DNA from: JAFAGX01 sp035623335
Lineage (GTDB): Bacteria; Acidobacteriota; Terriglobia; Terriglobales; Acidobacteriaceae
Direction: 5' to 3'
Assembly: GCA_035623335.1 (NCBI GenBank)
Contig: DASPTQ010000057.1
Coordinates: forward strand, 1 to 64,000
DNA: 64,000 nt
Shown here: one piece after another, positions 1 through 7,950 of the stretch
Numbering within the stretch: the first letter of the stretch is position 1
How the letters are laid out: every line of letters begins with the position of its first letter
Made by a program: the position numbers and the translations under genes
The notes under the pieces: generated by a model
What the model was told of the DNA's origin: nothing
Database searches by the model: none
The model's input: the letters and a program-made list of their open reading frames with translations, nothing else

Positions 1-2
1 CT

Positions 3-92
3 GACCATCGGTCCTTCTACGCCAACGAGGATGGAGTGATTCACGCCGATGACGCGAAAGCCGCCGATGAAAATTCCCCGAAGCTCAAGTGA
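3..92 (+). CDS. C-terminal end of a pilin-like protein (partial)
   Basis: Only the last 29 codons are inside the window; the gene begins to the left. The frame reads through to a TGA at 90-92 and ends in a polar tail with the segment FYANEDGVIHADD. Tails of this kind (aromatic pair, then D/E-x-G-V-I-R/H) close type IV pilin-like or pseudopilin proteins in Acidobacteria as I remember them, so a secreted or surface pilin-like protein is the best guess. It converges on the next gene with a gap of only 6 bases. The assignment rests on a short tail and is tentative; the existence of a coding end here is more likely than its identity. Confidence 0.45.
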   Translation, partial: DHRSFYANEDGVIHADDAKAADENSPKLK

Positions 93-98
93 AACCGG

Positions 99-806
99 CT
101 AGCCGTGATCCGAACCCGGCTGGATCTCAGCCGCCTTGCCATTGCGGAAGGTGATGCGCAAGGGCTTGCCCCCGTTCGGATAGTCGACGGTTTTGACGTC
201 GGAAACGCCGGTGCCTTCGGGAACGCCTCCCCCGATGGCAAAATCCACCTGCAGTTCATTCATCCCGGGCATTACCTGGTGTTGATCGATGGTTTGCCAG
301 ACCTCAGGCGGCCAATGCTTGTACAGCTGGTGCGGGTCCTGAATGTAGAGCATTTCATCGGAGTAAATCCGATAATTGCCCTGTTTGACCGACCCGAAGG
401 GAAAGGCGTAGGTTTTGCCGTCGGCGTCGAAAACCGCCATGATTTGCCGCTCATCGCGTGCCCCGGGTGTGACATCGGTAACGACATCCTTGATCCGAAG
501 CTCCTCGAGAGGCAGGAGCTGCCCGGCCTCATGGGAGAAATCTGTCCGCCCTTGCCGGTAGGGATAGTAGGTATAGCGGTAGCCTTCCTTGACCCACACC
601 GGCTGCTCGGTCAACTGCCGCGCCGTCTTCAGGTCGTAGGCATAGAGCTTTTTGGGGACAACGTAATAATCAGGATCGAGAGGAGGGGCTTGAGCAGACT
701 TCTCCGGAGCATGACGCTCATAGAAGATTAAGGCGGTGCGCGTGCCGGCGACCAAAAACGCTATGACCAAAGCCAGCTGTATCTTTTGCTTGGTTTCAGT
801 CCTCAT
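99..806 (-). CDS. Hypothetical protein with N-terminal membrane anchor
   Basis: A 235-residue protein of unknown function. Residues about 9-25 are hydrophobic (LALVIAFLVAGTRTALIF) after a short basic start, which fits a signal anchor with the rest outside the cytoplasm. The remainder is rich in Tyr, Pro and Asp, with no motif I can assign. The ATG at 806 is chosen over an in-frame GTG two codons upstream because the two differ little; a weak GGGG-type ribosome site precedes it. It has its own strand context: a convergent pilin-like tail on one side and another small hypothetical gene 30 bases upstream on the same strand, so the two may be co-transcribed. Confidence 0.7.
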   Translation of the reverse strand: MRTETKQKIQLALVIAFLVAGTRTALIFYERHAPEKSAQAPPLDPDYYVVPKKLYAYDLKTARQLTEQPVWVKEGYRYTYYPYRQGRTDFSHEAGQLLPLEELRIKDVVTDVTPGARDERQIMAVFDADGKTYAFPFGSVKQGNYRIYSDEMLYIQDPHQLYKHWPPEVWQTIDQHQVMPGMNELQVDFAIGGGVPEGTGVSDVKTVDYPNGGKPLRITFRNGKAAEIQPGSDHG

Positions 807-836
807 AGCCACCCCACCGACTCGCTCGCGGTAGCC

Positions 837-1115
837 TTATGTGCCGAGCAGCGCCTCATACCACCTGTCGCCACGGCCTTCGGCCTGAGCCACGCGGGCT
901 CCGGCCCGTAAGACGAGATCCAGAAAAACGCCTCCGCGCTCGATAAATTCCGGTAATCGCTCGCGAATTTCGGCGAACTGATCGGGATATTCCGACGCCA
1001 ACATCGACAAACTCACGCCGGCTAGGATGACCCCCGCCGTAGTCTTACCCTTCGCCAGCATGATCACAGCCGCCCCGGCAGATGCTCCTACCAGCCCCCG
1101 CTTCCAGTTCTGCAT
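837..1115 (-). CDS. Small hypothetical protein, probably membrane-associated
   Basis: A 92-residue protein. The N-terminal half is small-residue-rich and hydrophobic (GLVGASAGAAVIMLAKG, then TTAGVILAGVSLSML), consistent with one or two short membrane helices. The C-terminal half is an amphipathic helix with acidic and basic residues. I do not recognise the family. The ATG at 1115 is preferred to the longer frame from 1148 because GGGAG lies about 8 bases before it. It lies divergently from the P1 peptidase gene and 30 bases upstream of the anchor protein on the same strand, so it probably leads a two-gene unit. Confidence 0.6.
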   Translation of the reverse strand: MQNWKRGLVGASAGAAVIMLAKGKTTAGVILAGVSLSMLASEYPDQFAEIRERLPEFIERGGVFLDLVLRAGARVAQAEGRGDRWYEALLGT

Positions 1116-1136
1116 GGTTGTCTCCCGCGAATCCGA

Positions 1137-1164
1137 TTGGATGTCCAACTGAGTACTTTATACT
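1137..1164 (+). promoter_or_regulatory. Candidate sigma-70-type promoter for the P1 peptidase gene
   Basis: A -10 element TATACT (1159-1164, five of six matches to TATAAT) lies 16 bases downstream of TTGGAT (1137-1142, a weak -35 with TTG conserved). The peptidase start follows 28 bases after the -10, behind a GGAGG ribosome site at 1181-1185. The region is also the divergent intergenic space for the small gene on the other strand. Inference from sequence only. Confidence 0.4.
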
Positions 1165-1191
1165 GCCTGCACCCTTTATCGGAGGATTAAG

Positions 1192-2349
1192 ATGCCGAAA
1201 CCCGGCAGTGGAATCAAGATCTCTACGATGGTGGTCTGTTTGTGGACGGCCTTCGCTTGGGGCCAGACAAAGCCGCGGGCCCGCGATCTTGGGGTTCCCT
1301 TCGACGGCACGCCCGGCCAGTTCAATGCCATCACCGACGTAGAGGGCGTGGAGGTCGGCCACACCACGCTGATTTCCGGCAGCGGAGCGCTCAAGGTTGG
1401 CGTGGGTCCGGTGCGCACTGGAGTGACCGCCGTCCTGCCTCGCGGCAAGCAGTCGAGCGACGACGTGTTTGCCGGATGGTTCACGCTCAATGGGAACGGT
1501 GAAATGACGGGAACCACCTGGGTCGAGGATTCGGGATTTCTGGACGGCCCGGTCATGATCACCAACACCCATAGTGTCGGAGTGGTACGGGACGCGGTGA
1601 TCGCCTGGAAGGTCCAGCATGGGCGACCTGACAAGGAAGGTTACTGGTGGTCGCTGCCCGTGGTTGCCGAGACCTGGGACGGCTACTTGAACGACATCAA
1701 CGGCTTCCACATAAAGCGCGAAGATGCCTTCCACGCGCTCGACACTGCCCACGGTGGACCGGTCGAAGAAGGCAATGTCGGCGGAGGCACGGGCATGATC
1801 TGCAATGAGTTCAAGGGTGGGATCGGCACCTCCTCGCGGGTGCTCAATGCCAAGCAGGGCGGCTACAGCGTAGGGGTTCTGGTGCAGTGCAACTATGGGT
1901 TCCGTGACCAGTTGCGGATTGCCGGTGTTCCCGTAGGCCGCGAAATTCCCGGCCACGTGTACGAGGAAGATACGGGTTCGATCATTGTGGTGGTCGCAAC
2001 CAATGCGCCTCTGATTCCCACGCAGCTCAAACGGGTAGCTCGGCGGGTATCGCTGGGGCTGGGCAGGGACGGAAGCTACTCGGGCGATGGGTCGGGCGAT
2101 ATCTTCATCGCTTTTTCGACCGCCAATCCTGGGGCAGAGAGTTCCAAGGGCCTTCACCAGATCACCATGCTTACCAACGACGACCTCGATCCGCTTTTTC
2201 TAGCTACAGTCCAGGCCACCGAGGAGGCGGTAGTGAATGCCATGATTGCGGCGGAAACCATGACCGGCGTCGACAATCGTACGGTCATGGCCCTTCCCCA
2301 CGACCGCCTGGCGGAGATTCTGAAGAAGTACAACCGGCTGGCAAAATAA
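1192..2349 (+). CDS. P1 (S58/DmpA) family peptidase, secreted
   Basis: A 385-residue enzyme of the DmpA/P1 family, which are N-terminal-nucleophile aminopeptidases acting on small peptides, amides or beta-peptides. Residues 8-24 form a hydrophobic signal peptide ending near FAWGQ, so the mature protein is probably periplasmic. Family landmarks are DGTPGQFNAITDVEGVEVGHTT (about 38-59, quoted here only as a landmark), NTHSVGVVRDAV (125-136), and GIGTSSR (210-216), where the family cleaves itself before a Ser/Thr to expose the nucleophile. GGAGGATTAAG directly precedes the ATG and supports this start. Neighbouring genes run on the other strand, so it is monocistronic. The substrate cannot be read from sequence. 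Confidence 0.9.
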   Translation: MPKPGSGIKISTMVVCLWTAFAWGQTKPRARDLGVPFDGTPGQFNAITDVEGVEVGHTTLISGSGALKVGVGPVRTGVTAVLPRGKQSSDDVFAGWFTLNGNGEMTGTTWVEDSGFLDGPVMITNTHSVGVVRDAVIAWKVQHGRPDKEGYWWSLPVVAETWDGYLNDINGFHIKREDAFHALDTAHGGPVEEGNVGGGTGMICNEFKGGIGTSSRVLNAKQGGYSVGVLVQCNYGFRDQLRIAGVPVGREIPGHVYEEDTGSIIVVVATNAPLIPTQLKRVARRVSLGLGRDGSYSGDGSGDIFIAFSTANPGAESSKGLHQITMLTNDDLDPLFLATVQATEEAVVNAMIAAETMTGVDNRTVMALPHDRLAEILKKYNRLAK

Positions 2350-2385
2350 AAATCCGGGATGAGTCGTGGCGGCCGAGCGGGAATC

Positions 2386-3135
2386 TCAATAAATGGTGTA
2401 GGCCGGCGCCGGATTTCGCACATCGGGTTTCGAAGCCATGAGCAGGAGCGCCCCGATGCGTTTGAACGCCCGCAGATCTTCCAGGCTGGAGAAAGAATGG
2501 GATTGGTAGTCGTCCGGCGTCGGCGTATCATCCGGGATCCTTTGCGCCTGCACATTCTCAAACGCATGCTTTTGTAACAAGGTGACGTACTCGGCTTCGG
2601 ATCGGGTGTGGACAGGAACCTTCAGCTTGTCCACCCATGCGAGTGAGTACGGGTTGTCCTTGTAGAGGTTGATCAAAATGAACATCCTAGCTCGCGGTGC
2701 CATCACGCGAAACAGCTCGGCCAGCACCCGCTCCTGATCCGGGTAGTAGTAGAAGGACTCGACCGAAAGCACCTTGTCGAAGAAATTCTCCTCCCAAGGA
2801 ATCTGTTGGGCCGATCCCCAGACAAAGAGGATGTTGTCAAAGTCCTTGGATTGCTGGCGTGCCTGCCGAATCATCTCGTCGGACACATCGACGCCGACTA
2901 CTTGTCCGAATCCCTCCGGCCCCTCGCCCACCAAACGGGCCAGCAGCCGGGTTGCCCACCCCGAGCCACACCCCAGATCGAGTACACGCTCGCCGGAACG
3001 CAGCCCCATCCGCTCGATGGTTTTCTCGGTGATCGCGAGGTGATGATGTTTCATCTCCTCGCCCTTGCCCTCCGCCGCCCAGCGGTTGAACTCCGCTCGC
3101 AGCTTCTCATCGGGAGTGGGTATTTTTTCCGGCAT
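2386..3135 (-). CDS. Class I SAM-dependent methyltransferase
   Basis: About 249 residues with a Rossmann methyltransferase core. The SAM-binding glycine motif VLDLGCGSGWATRLL follows a predicted helix in the N-terminal third, then VVGVDVSDEMI (acidic ribose-binding strand end) and VLSVESFYYY (motif IV region). The overall pattern is that of UbiE/arsenite-type small-molecule methyltransferases (Methyltransf_11), but no substrate is evident. Start: an in-frame GTG at 3153 adds six residues; I prefer the ATG at 3135, although neither has a well-placed ribosome site. It lies about 30 bases downstream of the LeuA-like gene and is probably transcribed with it. Confidence 0.85.
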   Translation of the reverse strand: MPEKIPTPDEKLRAEFNRWAAEGKGEEMKHHHLAITEKTIERMGLRSGERVLDLGCGSGWATRLLARLVGEGPEGFGQVVGVDVSDEMIRQARQQSKDFDNILFVWGSAQQIPWEENFFDKVLSVESFYYYPDQERVLAELFRVMAPRARMFILINLYKDNPYSLAWVDKLKVPVHTRSEAEYVTLLQKHAFENVQAQRIPDDTPTPDDYQSHSFSSLEDLRAFKRIGALLLMASKPDVRNPAPAYTIY

Positions 3136-3166
3136 GATCAACGCCCCGGGCACGTCCTCGAGAGAA

Positions 3167-4411
3167 TCAGCGCGTTTCGCTCGACTCGAGGCAGGCGAGA
3201 ATTTCGGCTTCGCTCAAGGTATGGTCGGAGGCCTTGGCCCGTCGGTAGATCTTGTCCACCGCCTCCTCCGAACCTCGAATCCCGCGCCGTTCTAGCCAGA
3301 ACACGATGTTCGATTTTCCGCTCAACGGGCCAACTTCAATGATCTGTTCCATACCGAAGAGGTGGGAGGGCACACCCGAATAGACCAGGTTGGCCAGTTC
3401 GACGTCATTTTTCTTGAAGGCTTTCATGACGGCGGCGGCGTGGACGCCGGTGGCGGTGCGGAAGGCATCTTCGCCTACCACGGGGTAATTCGCGGGAACC
3501 GGCACTCCCGTCGCTCGCGAGACTGCCTGACAATACTCCTTCAACTTGGTCAGGTCCTGATCGGCCCAGGGCGGAATACCCATCAACCGGAGGTTGACCA
3601 GCATCTGATCCATCTGCGTGTTACCCACCCGTTCTCCGATTCCGAGCGCCGTGGCATGCACGCAATCGGCCCCGGCCACCAGGGCAGCCATGGAATTGGC
3701 AATCGCCAACCCACGATCGCAGTGGCCATGCCAATCCACGCGAACCTTCTCCCCGGTCCGCTTGACGACGTCTTCGACCACGAACCGGACCAGCGCAAAG
3801 GTTCCCATGGGAGTAGCGTGTCCGGCGGTGTCACAGATGCAGATCGCGCGCGCCCCGCAATGAATCGCCGTGGTGTAAAGCCGCCGTATCGTCTCGGGAT
3901 CGCAGCGGGTCGTGTCCTCGGTCACATACATCACGTCGAGTCCGAGAGAGATGGCATACTTCACGGCCGATTCCGTGGTTTCAAGCAGGAAGTCGTCGCT
4001 CCAGCCTTCGGTGTAGCGGCGAATCGGACTGGATCCGAGAAAGGTTGCCGCTTCGATTCTCAATCCCGTGCGCGCGACGATCTCCGCGATCGGCTGGATG
4101 TCATTCTGATGGGTACGAGCGGCACAATTGGCGCGGATCTTCATCTTGTGCTGAACGATCTCGCGAGCCAGAGCCTCCGAGTGCTCGCGGGCGCGGGGTC
4201 CGGCGCCGGGCAGCCCCAGGTCGAGGGAATCAATGCCCAGAGCTTCCATGAGGTGAAGAATGGCAATTTTCTCTTGAATCGACGGGTCGCGCACCGAAGG
4301 CGACTGCAACCCATCGCGCAGTGTCTCGTCGTTCAGCAGTACCTGACTAGTGGGACGCAAGGACGCGGGATGGATTCGATTCCAATCGTAGATAAGCTCT
4401 GAAGATTTCAC
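3167..4411 (-). CDS. LeuA-like DRE-TIM metallolyase (2-isopropylmalate/homocitrate synthase family)
   Basis: A 414-residue TIM-barrel enzyme that joins acetyl-CoA to a 2-oxoacid or catalyses the related lyase reaction. Visible landmarks are LNDETLRDG (26-34, the DRE-type metal/catalytic loop), VTEDTTRCDP (163-172) and HGHCDRGLAIANS (228-240), whose two histidines bind the divalent metal. The C-terminal allosteric leucine-binding domain of true LeuA (about 500+ residues) is absent. The last 100 residues keep a communication-like segment, GVHAAAVMKAF. The start is a GTG without a clear ribosome site. No leuB, leuC or leuD is nearby, so the true substrate (2-oxoisovalerate, 2-oxoglutarate or another) is open. 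Confidence 0.85.
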   Translation of the reverse strand: MKSSELIYDWNRIHPASLRPTSQVLLNDETLRDGLQSPSVRDPSIQEKIAILHLMEALGIDSLDLGLPGAGPRAREHSEALAREIVQHKMKIRANCAARTHQNDIQPIAEIVARTGLRIEAATFLGSSPIRRYTEGWSDDFLLETTESAVKYAISLGLDVMYVTEDTTRCDPETIRRLYTTAIHCGARAICICDTAGHATPMGTFALVRFVVEDVVKRTGEKVRVDWHGHCDRGLAIANSMAALVAGADCVHATALGIGERVGNTQMDQMLVNLRLMGIPPWADQDLTKLKEYCQAVSRATGVPVPANYPVVGEDAFRTATGVHAAAVMKAFKKNDVELANLVYSGVPSHLFGMEQIIEVGPLSGKSNIVFWLERRGIRGSEEAVDKIYRRAKASDHTLSEAEILACLESSETR

Positions 4412-4458
4412 GAGTGCAGCCGACGCCCCCTCCGTTCCAGCCGAGCTCAGCCCCGCAG

Positions 4459-4767
4459 CTACTTTCCCTTCCCCGGTACCGTAAGCCCAAACACCGAAGT
4501 CTGCCCCGGTCCGGCCACACTTAGACCTCCGGCCTCCTCGGCATTGGGCAAATAGAGCGTCTTGCAGTGCTCACAACGATACACCTCAGCCTTCGGACCC
4601 CAGGCTTTCTCGAGGTCCCCGCACTCTTGCTCCCCGGCATCACTCTCGTAATACCAGCGCTTGAGATGCCCGCCGCAAAACTTGCCTTTCGCATCCTTCT
4701 CGTTGCAGGAGCGCTGTCCCAACTTCTTGACCTTGACTTTGTGATTGGGTAACTGGGCTGTAGCCAA
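4459..4767 (-). CDS. Small zinc-ribbon-like hypothetical protein
   Basis: A 102-residue basic protein with Cys placed like zinc ligands: CNEKDAKGKFCGGH near residues 20-33 and YRCEHCKTLY near 63-72, with a lone Cys in EQECGD between. The CxxC knuckle and the paired upstream Cys/His suggest one rubredoxin- or ribbon-type metal site. The start is TTG, supported by GAGGA six bases upstream. Function is unknown; a nucleic-acid or protein-binding accessory role is only a guess. It lies between the DinB gene and the LeuA-like gene on the same strand, with gaps of about 50-90 bases. Confidence 0.65.
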   Translation of the reverse strand: MATAQLPNHKVKVKKLGQRSCNEKDAKGKFCGGHLKRWYYESDAGEQECGDLEKAWGPKAEVYRCEHCKTLYLPNAEEAGGLSVAGPGQTSVFGLTVPGKGK

Positions 4768-4859
4768 GCGTTTTCCTCGTCGGAGCAGCCAAATCGCGGC
4801 TGGTAAGTACTTTTATTCTACCCAAGCAATCTGCGGCTTACCAGGAAAGCCGGCGAAAT

Positions 4860-5336
4860 TCAGAACTCTCGTTTGGGACGCGCCTGATCGGGGCCGACAC
4901 GCCCGGCGGTGATCTCGGCCGCGAAGTAGTTCTCGCCTTTGATAGGCACACCCGCCAGCCGCCGCAGCATGGCAATCTGGCCGACATGACTCAGCGCATC
5001 GGCGATCGGACCTTGAAAGAGCTTTTCGACCGGTGCCTGGAGCGGTTCGGTCGAAGCCAGGTAGCGGTCAAAACTCTCCAGGGCGGCGAAGAAACGGCTC
5101 ACTTCCTTCGGCCAGGGTAGCGGTGTCGAATCATGCCATTGCCGCTGGCCGTTGGCCAGCGACAACCCCCAGTCCATCAAATCCCCGATATGCGCCAGGA
5201 TTTGGGCGGGAGCTTTCTCGCCACCTGGAAAACTGCCGAACTCCTCGGGCGCGTTGCGGACTGCCTTGGCGCCGCGATACGCGAGTGTGGCCAGAGTATG
5301 GCGCAGCAAGTCGCGCTGCGGATTTTCGCTGGACAT
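4860..5336 (-). CDS. DinB-family protein
   Basis: A 158-residue four-helix-bundle protein of the DinB/YfiT superfamily. These proteins usually hold a divalent metal with three His; candidates here are the His in LAHIGDLMDW (about 48-57) and in LSHVGQIAMLRR (about 115-126), both at the family positions. Some members are thiol transferases (bacillithiol- or mycothiol-dependent), others have no known activity. The start codon lies directly after the stop of the upstream aldehyde dehydrogenase, with a gap of one base, so the pair is one operon and probably translationally coupled. A role in detoxification beside the dehydrogenase is plausible but not shown. Confidence 0.8.
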   Translation of the reverse strand: MSSENPQRDLLRHTLATLAYRGAKAVRNAPEEFGSFPGGEKAPAQILAHIGDLMDWGLSLANGQRQWHDSTPLPWPKEVSRFFAALESFDRYLASTEPLQAPVEKLFQGPIADALSHVGQIAMLRRLAGVPIKGENYFAAEITAGRVGPDQARPKREF

Positions 5337-5337
5337 G

Positions 5338-6912
5338 CTATAGCCTCTCTTTCGATGCGAAGACGCCTCTCAGTCCCTTCAGTCCTCGCCAACGCTCGCC
5401 CATCCTGCGGGCAAACAGCAGGTCGATCAAAGCACCCATCTGCTGAGGAAATCGCTCACTGTATCCGAACCACCAGACCTTCTTCGTTCCCGGCATAAGG
5501 TCCGTGTCCAGATATTGGATGCGAACCATTTCTTCCATTCCCCATCGTCCGTGCGTGCGCCCCAGGCCACTCATTTTCATGCCCCCATGCGGGGCTTCGG
5601 CGATACCGAAACAGGACACGGCATCGTTCACCATCACCGTCCCGGCTCGAATCTCGGCAGCCAACCGTTCCCCCCGGCGACGGCTCCGCGTCCAGATGCT
5701 GGCTCCAAGTCCATATTCGGAATCATTCGCCAGCTGAACCGCCTCGCTCTCACTGTCAAACGCCATGATGGGCAGTACCGGCCCGAACGTCTCCTCCCGC
5801 ATGACTCGCATCTGGTGAGTAACGCCCCCCAGGACGGTGGGAGCATAGAAGTTCGAGCCCAACTCTCGGAGGCGCGAGCCGCCGGCCAGCACGCGGGCTC
5901 CCCTGGCGACCGCGTCTTCGATCTGGGATTCCACGATCTCAAGCTGGCGTTCGCTAATCATCGGCCCCACGTCGATCTGCGGGGCCTGTCCGTCGCCGAT
6001 CCGCAGGCGACCGGTCTTCTCCACACAGGCCGCCACGAACGGCCCGTAGAGCTTGCGATCGACGTAACAGCGCTCCACCGAGAGACAAGCCTGTCCGGCA
6101 TTCGTGAACGCTCCCCAAACGGCACCGCTCGACGCCACGTCGACGTCCGCATCCTCGAGCACCAGCATGGGGTCCTTTCCACCCAGCTCCAAGACCGCAG
6201 GAAGCAGTCGGGAGGCGGCGGCTGCGCCGACCTGCCGGCCGGTCGCGAGACTGCCGGTAAACACCAGCTTGTCGATCGGGGAATGGAGGAGGGCCGATCC
6301 GGTGATGCCATCTCCCACCGTCACCTGGAAAACGTCGCTCGGGACGCCCGCTTCCCAAAGGAGGTCTCGCAGGGCAAGCGCCGTACACGAGGTGAGTTCG
6401 GACGGCTTCAGCACCACGGCGTTGCCCGTCACGAGCGCGGCCAGAGTCTCGGTGGCAGGGATCGAAAACGGGTAGTTCCACGGGGAGATGATTCCGATCA
6501 CGCCATAGGGCTCCCGCCGGATACGGCCGGACTTGGTCTTCAGCGCCCAATTGCCGTGCGGAACCCTCTGTTCGCGCAGGAAATCGAAAGCGTGCTGGAT
6601 CGAAAAGCGCACCGAATCGAGCACTACCAGAACCTCGCTGACCAGCGCCTCGGCCAGCGGCTTGCCGGTTTCGAGGGTGATGATCCGCGCCACCTCGGAC
6701 CGTCTTTCCCGCAACAGTTTCTGGAAATTGGCCAGAATTCCGGTGCGGCGCTCGACGCCAATCCGGTTCCAGTCCGGTTGGGCGCCTCGAGCGCGAGTCA
6801 CCGCGGCATCGACTTCCTGCTCGCTGGCCGGCTCAAAGGCAGCGAACACTTCCCTGGTGGCGGGATTGACGGAAACGACCTTGCGGGTTGCGCTTTGGAC
6901 TTCGGCCGCCAT
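5338..6912 (-). CDS. NAD(P)-dependent aldehyde dehydrogenase
   Basis: A 524-residue member of the aldehyde dehydrogenase superfamily, oxidising an aldehyde to the acid. The cofactor-binding segment ISPWNYPF lies at 142-149 and the lysine of VLKPSE at about 167-172. The general base Glu242 is in LELGGKDP, and the catalytic Cys276 is in NAGQACLSVER. The length is slightly above the usual 480-500, with an added basic C-terminal tail of about 50 residues after the oligomerisation strand. Specificity cannot be read; the closest general type is succinate-semialdehyde/benzaldehyde-like. It shares an operon with the downstream DinB gene. Confidence 0.92.
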   Translation of the reverse strand: MAAEVQSATRKVVSVNPATREVFAAFEPASEQEVDAAVTRARGAQPDWNRIGVERRTGILANFQKLLRERRSEVARIITLETGKPLAEALVSEVLVVLDSVRFSIQHAFDFLREQRVPHGNWALKTKSGRIRREPYGVIGIISPWNYPFSIPATETLAALVTGNAVVLKPSELTSCTALALRDLLWEAGVPSDVFQVTVGDGITGSALLHSPIDKLVFTGSLATGRQVGAAAASRLLPAVLELGGKDPMLVLEDADVDVASSGAVWGAFTNAGQACLSVERCYVDRKLYGPFVAACVEKTGRLRIGDGQAPQIDVGPMISERQLEIVESQIEDAVARGARVLAGGSRLRELGSNFYAPTVLGGVTHQMRVMREETFGPVLPIMAFDSESEAVQLANDSEYGLGASIWTRSRRRGERLAAEIRAGTVMVNDAVSCFGIAEAPHGGMKMSGLGRTHGRWGMEEMVRIQYLDTDLMPGTKKVWWFGYSERFPQQMGALIDLLFARRMGERWRGLKGLRGVFASKERL

Positions 6913-6939
6913 TGTGAGGCCAGTGTAGCTGCTGGCGCC

Positions 6940-7707
6940 CTATTGTGTCACCGCCTCATACTCCACCCTCACCAGGTACAGTCCGTTGGCTGGCGCCGTT
7001 CGACCGGCTGCCGAGCGGTCTCGCCGCTCGAGAATCAGCTTCACATCCTCGGGCCGGAGCGTACCCTTACCTGCCAACACGAAGGTTCCTACGAGGTTAC
7101 GCACCATGTGGTGCAAGAAGCCGTTACCCTCGACGCTGTAGACCAGCTCATCGCCCATCCTTGTCCAGTTCGAGCGGAAAATCCGGCGCACCGTCGAACG
7201 GTTGGCGTCCTCGCGGCCAGCCTCCGGATCGACTGCAGCGAAAGACCGAAAATCGTGTTCTCCGAGCACCTGTTGGGCGGCCTGCTCGAGGGCCGTTTCG
7301 TCCAAGGGAAAGGGGTAGTGCCAGACGTAGCGCGCCAAAAAGGGTGGGCAGACGGGAGCGCGATACATCCGGTAGCGATAGGTCTTGGACCTCGCCGATT
7401 TGCGGGCATGAAACTCCATGGGAACCTCCTCGGCTTCGAGGACGCGAATGGAAGCGGGCAGGAGGTGGTTGAGGGCCGTGGCCAGGTGCGCAAGCGGGAT
7501 CGACGAAGCCGTCGGGAAATTGGCCACTTGCGCGAGGGCGTGCACGCCGGCGTCGGTACGTCCCGAGCCCTGGAGCGATACCTTTTCTCCCGTGAGACGT
7601 CCAATGGCCGAAGCTAGTGTGCCGTGAATGGTGGGCACATCCGGTTGCACCTGCCAGCCGAAGAACTCGGAGCCGTCATAAGCAAGCAGGAGCTTAACAT
7701 TTCGCAT
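6940..7707 (-). CDS. truA: tRNA pseudouridine(38-40) synthase TruA
   Basis: A 255-residue enzyme that isomerises uridines 38-40 in the tRNA anticodon stem. The catalytic aspartate is Asp52 in GSGRTDAGVHALAQ. Further TruA landmarks are AYDGSEFFGWQ (9-19), RSKTYRYRMYR (about 110-120) and FLHHMVRNLVG (about 207-217). The length is normal for the family. It starts at an ATG and ends 27 bases before the aldehyde dehydrogenase start on the same strand, so it probably leads that operon. The 243-base space upstream separates it divergently from the TolC pair. Confidence 0.96.
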   Translation of the reverse strand: MRNVKLLLAYDGSEFFGWQVQPDVPTIHGTLASAIGRLTGEKVSLQGSGRTDAGVHALAQVANFPTASSIPLAHLATALNHLLPASIRVLEAEEVPMEFHARKSARSKTYRYRMYRAPVCPPFLARYVWHYPFPLDETALEQAAQQVLGEHDFRSFAAVDPEAGREDANRSTVRRIFRSNWTRMGDELVYSVEGNGFLHHMVRNLVGTFVLAGKGTLRPEDVKLILERRDRSAAGRTAPANGLYLVRVEYEAVTQ

Positions 7708-7759
7708 TGGGCTGGCTCATGGCTCACCAGGCAGCGGCCGAGCTTCGGGTTACCATCGT

Positions 7760-7779
7760 GCACCCGGATGGGCGGGTGC
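7760..7779. repeat. GC-rich inverted repeat in the truA/tolC divergent region
   Basis: GCACCCG (7760-7766) and CGGGTGC (7773-7779) form a perfect 7-bp stem with a 6-base loop. It sits in the intergenic space between truA and the first TolC-family gene. It could be a regulator site or part of an untranslated leader; nothing else supports a role. Confidence 0.3.
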
Positions 7780-7950
7780 CCGAGTCGCTCGCGGAGTGTT
7801 AGCTATACTATTGATTCTACCCTTATTGTGATCTGCAGAATGTCAGCTCCAGATCGAACAAAGCTGAACCAGGAGATGACGTTTTGCGTAACTACTCGTG
7901 TTTAGAAGATCTTAAGTGTCTTCGATTCCACTCTTCTCGGAGATGAGCGA

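Noticed and set aside
5515..7617. A 700-codon open frame on the + strand
   Set aside because: It lies antisense to the aldehyde dehydrogenase and truA genes, which have clear catalytic motifs; the frame has no family sequence and a composition typical of a high-G+C shadow.
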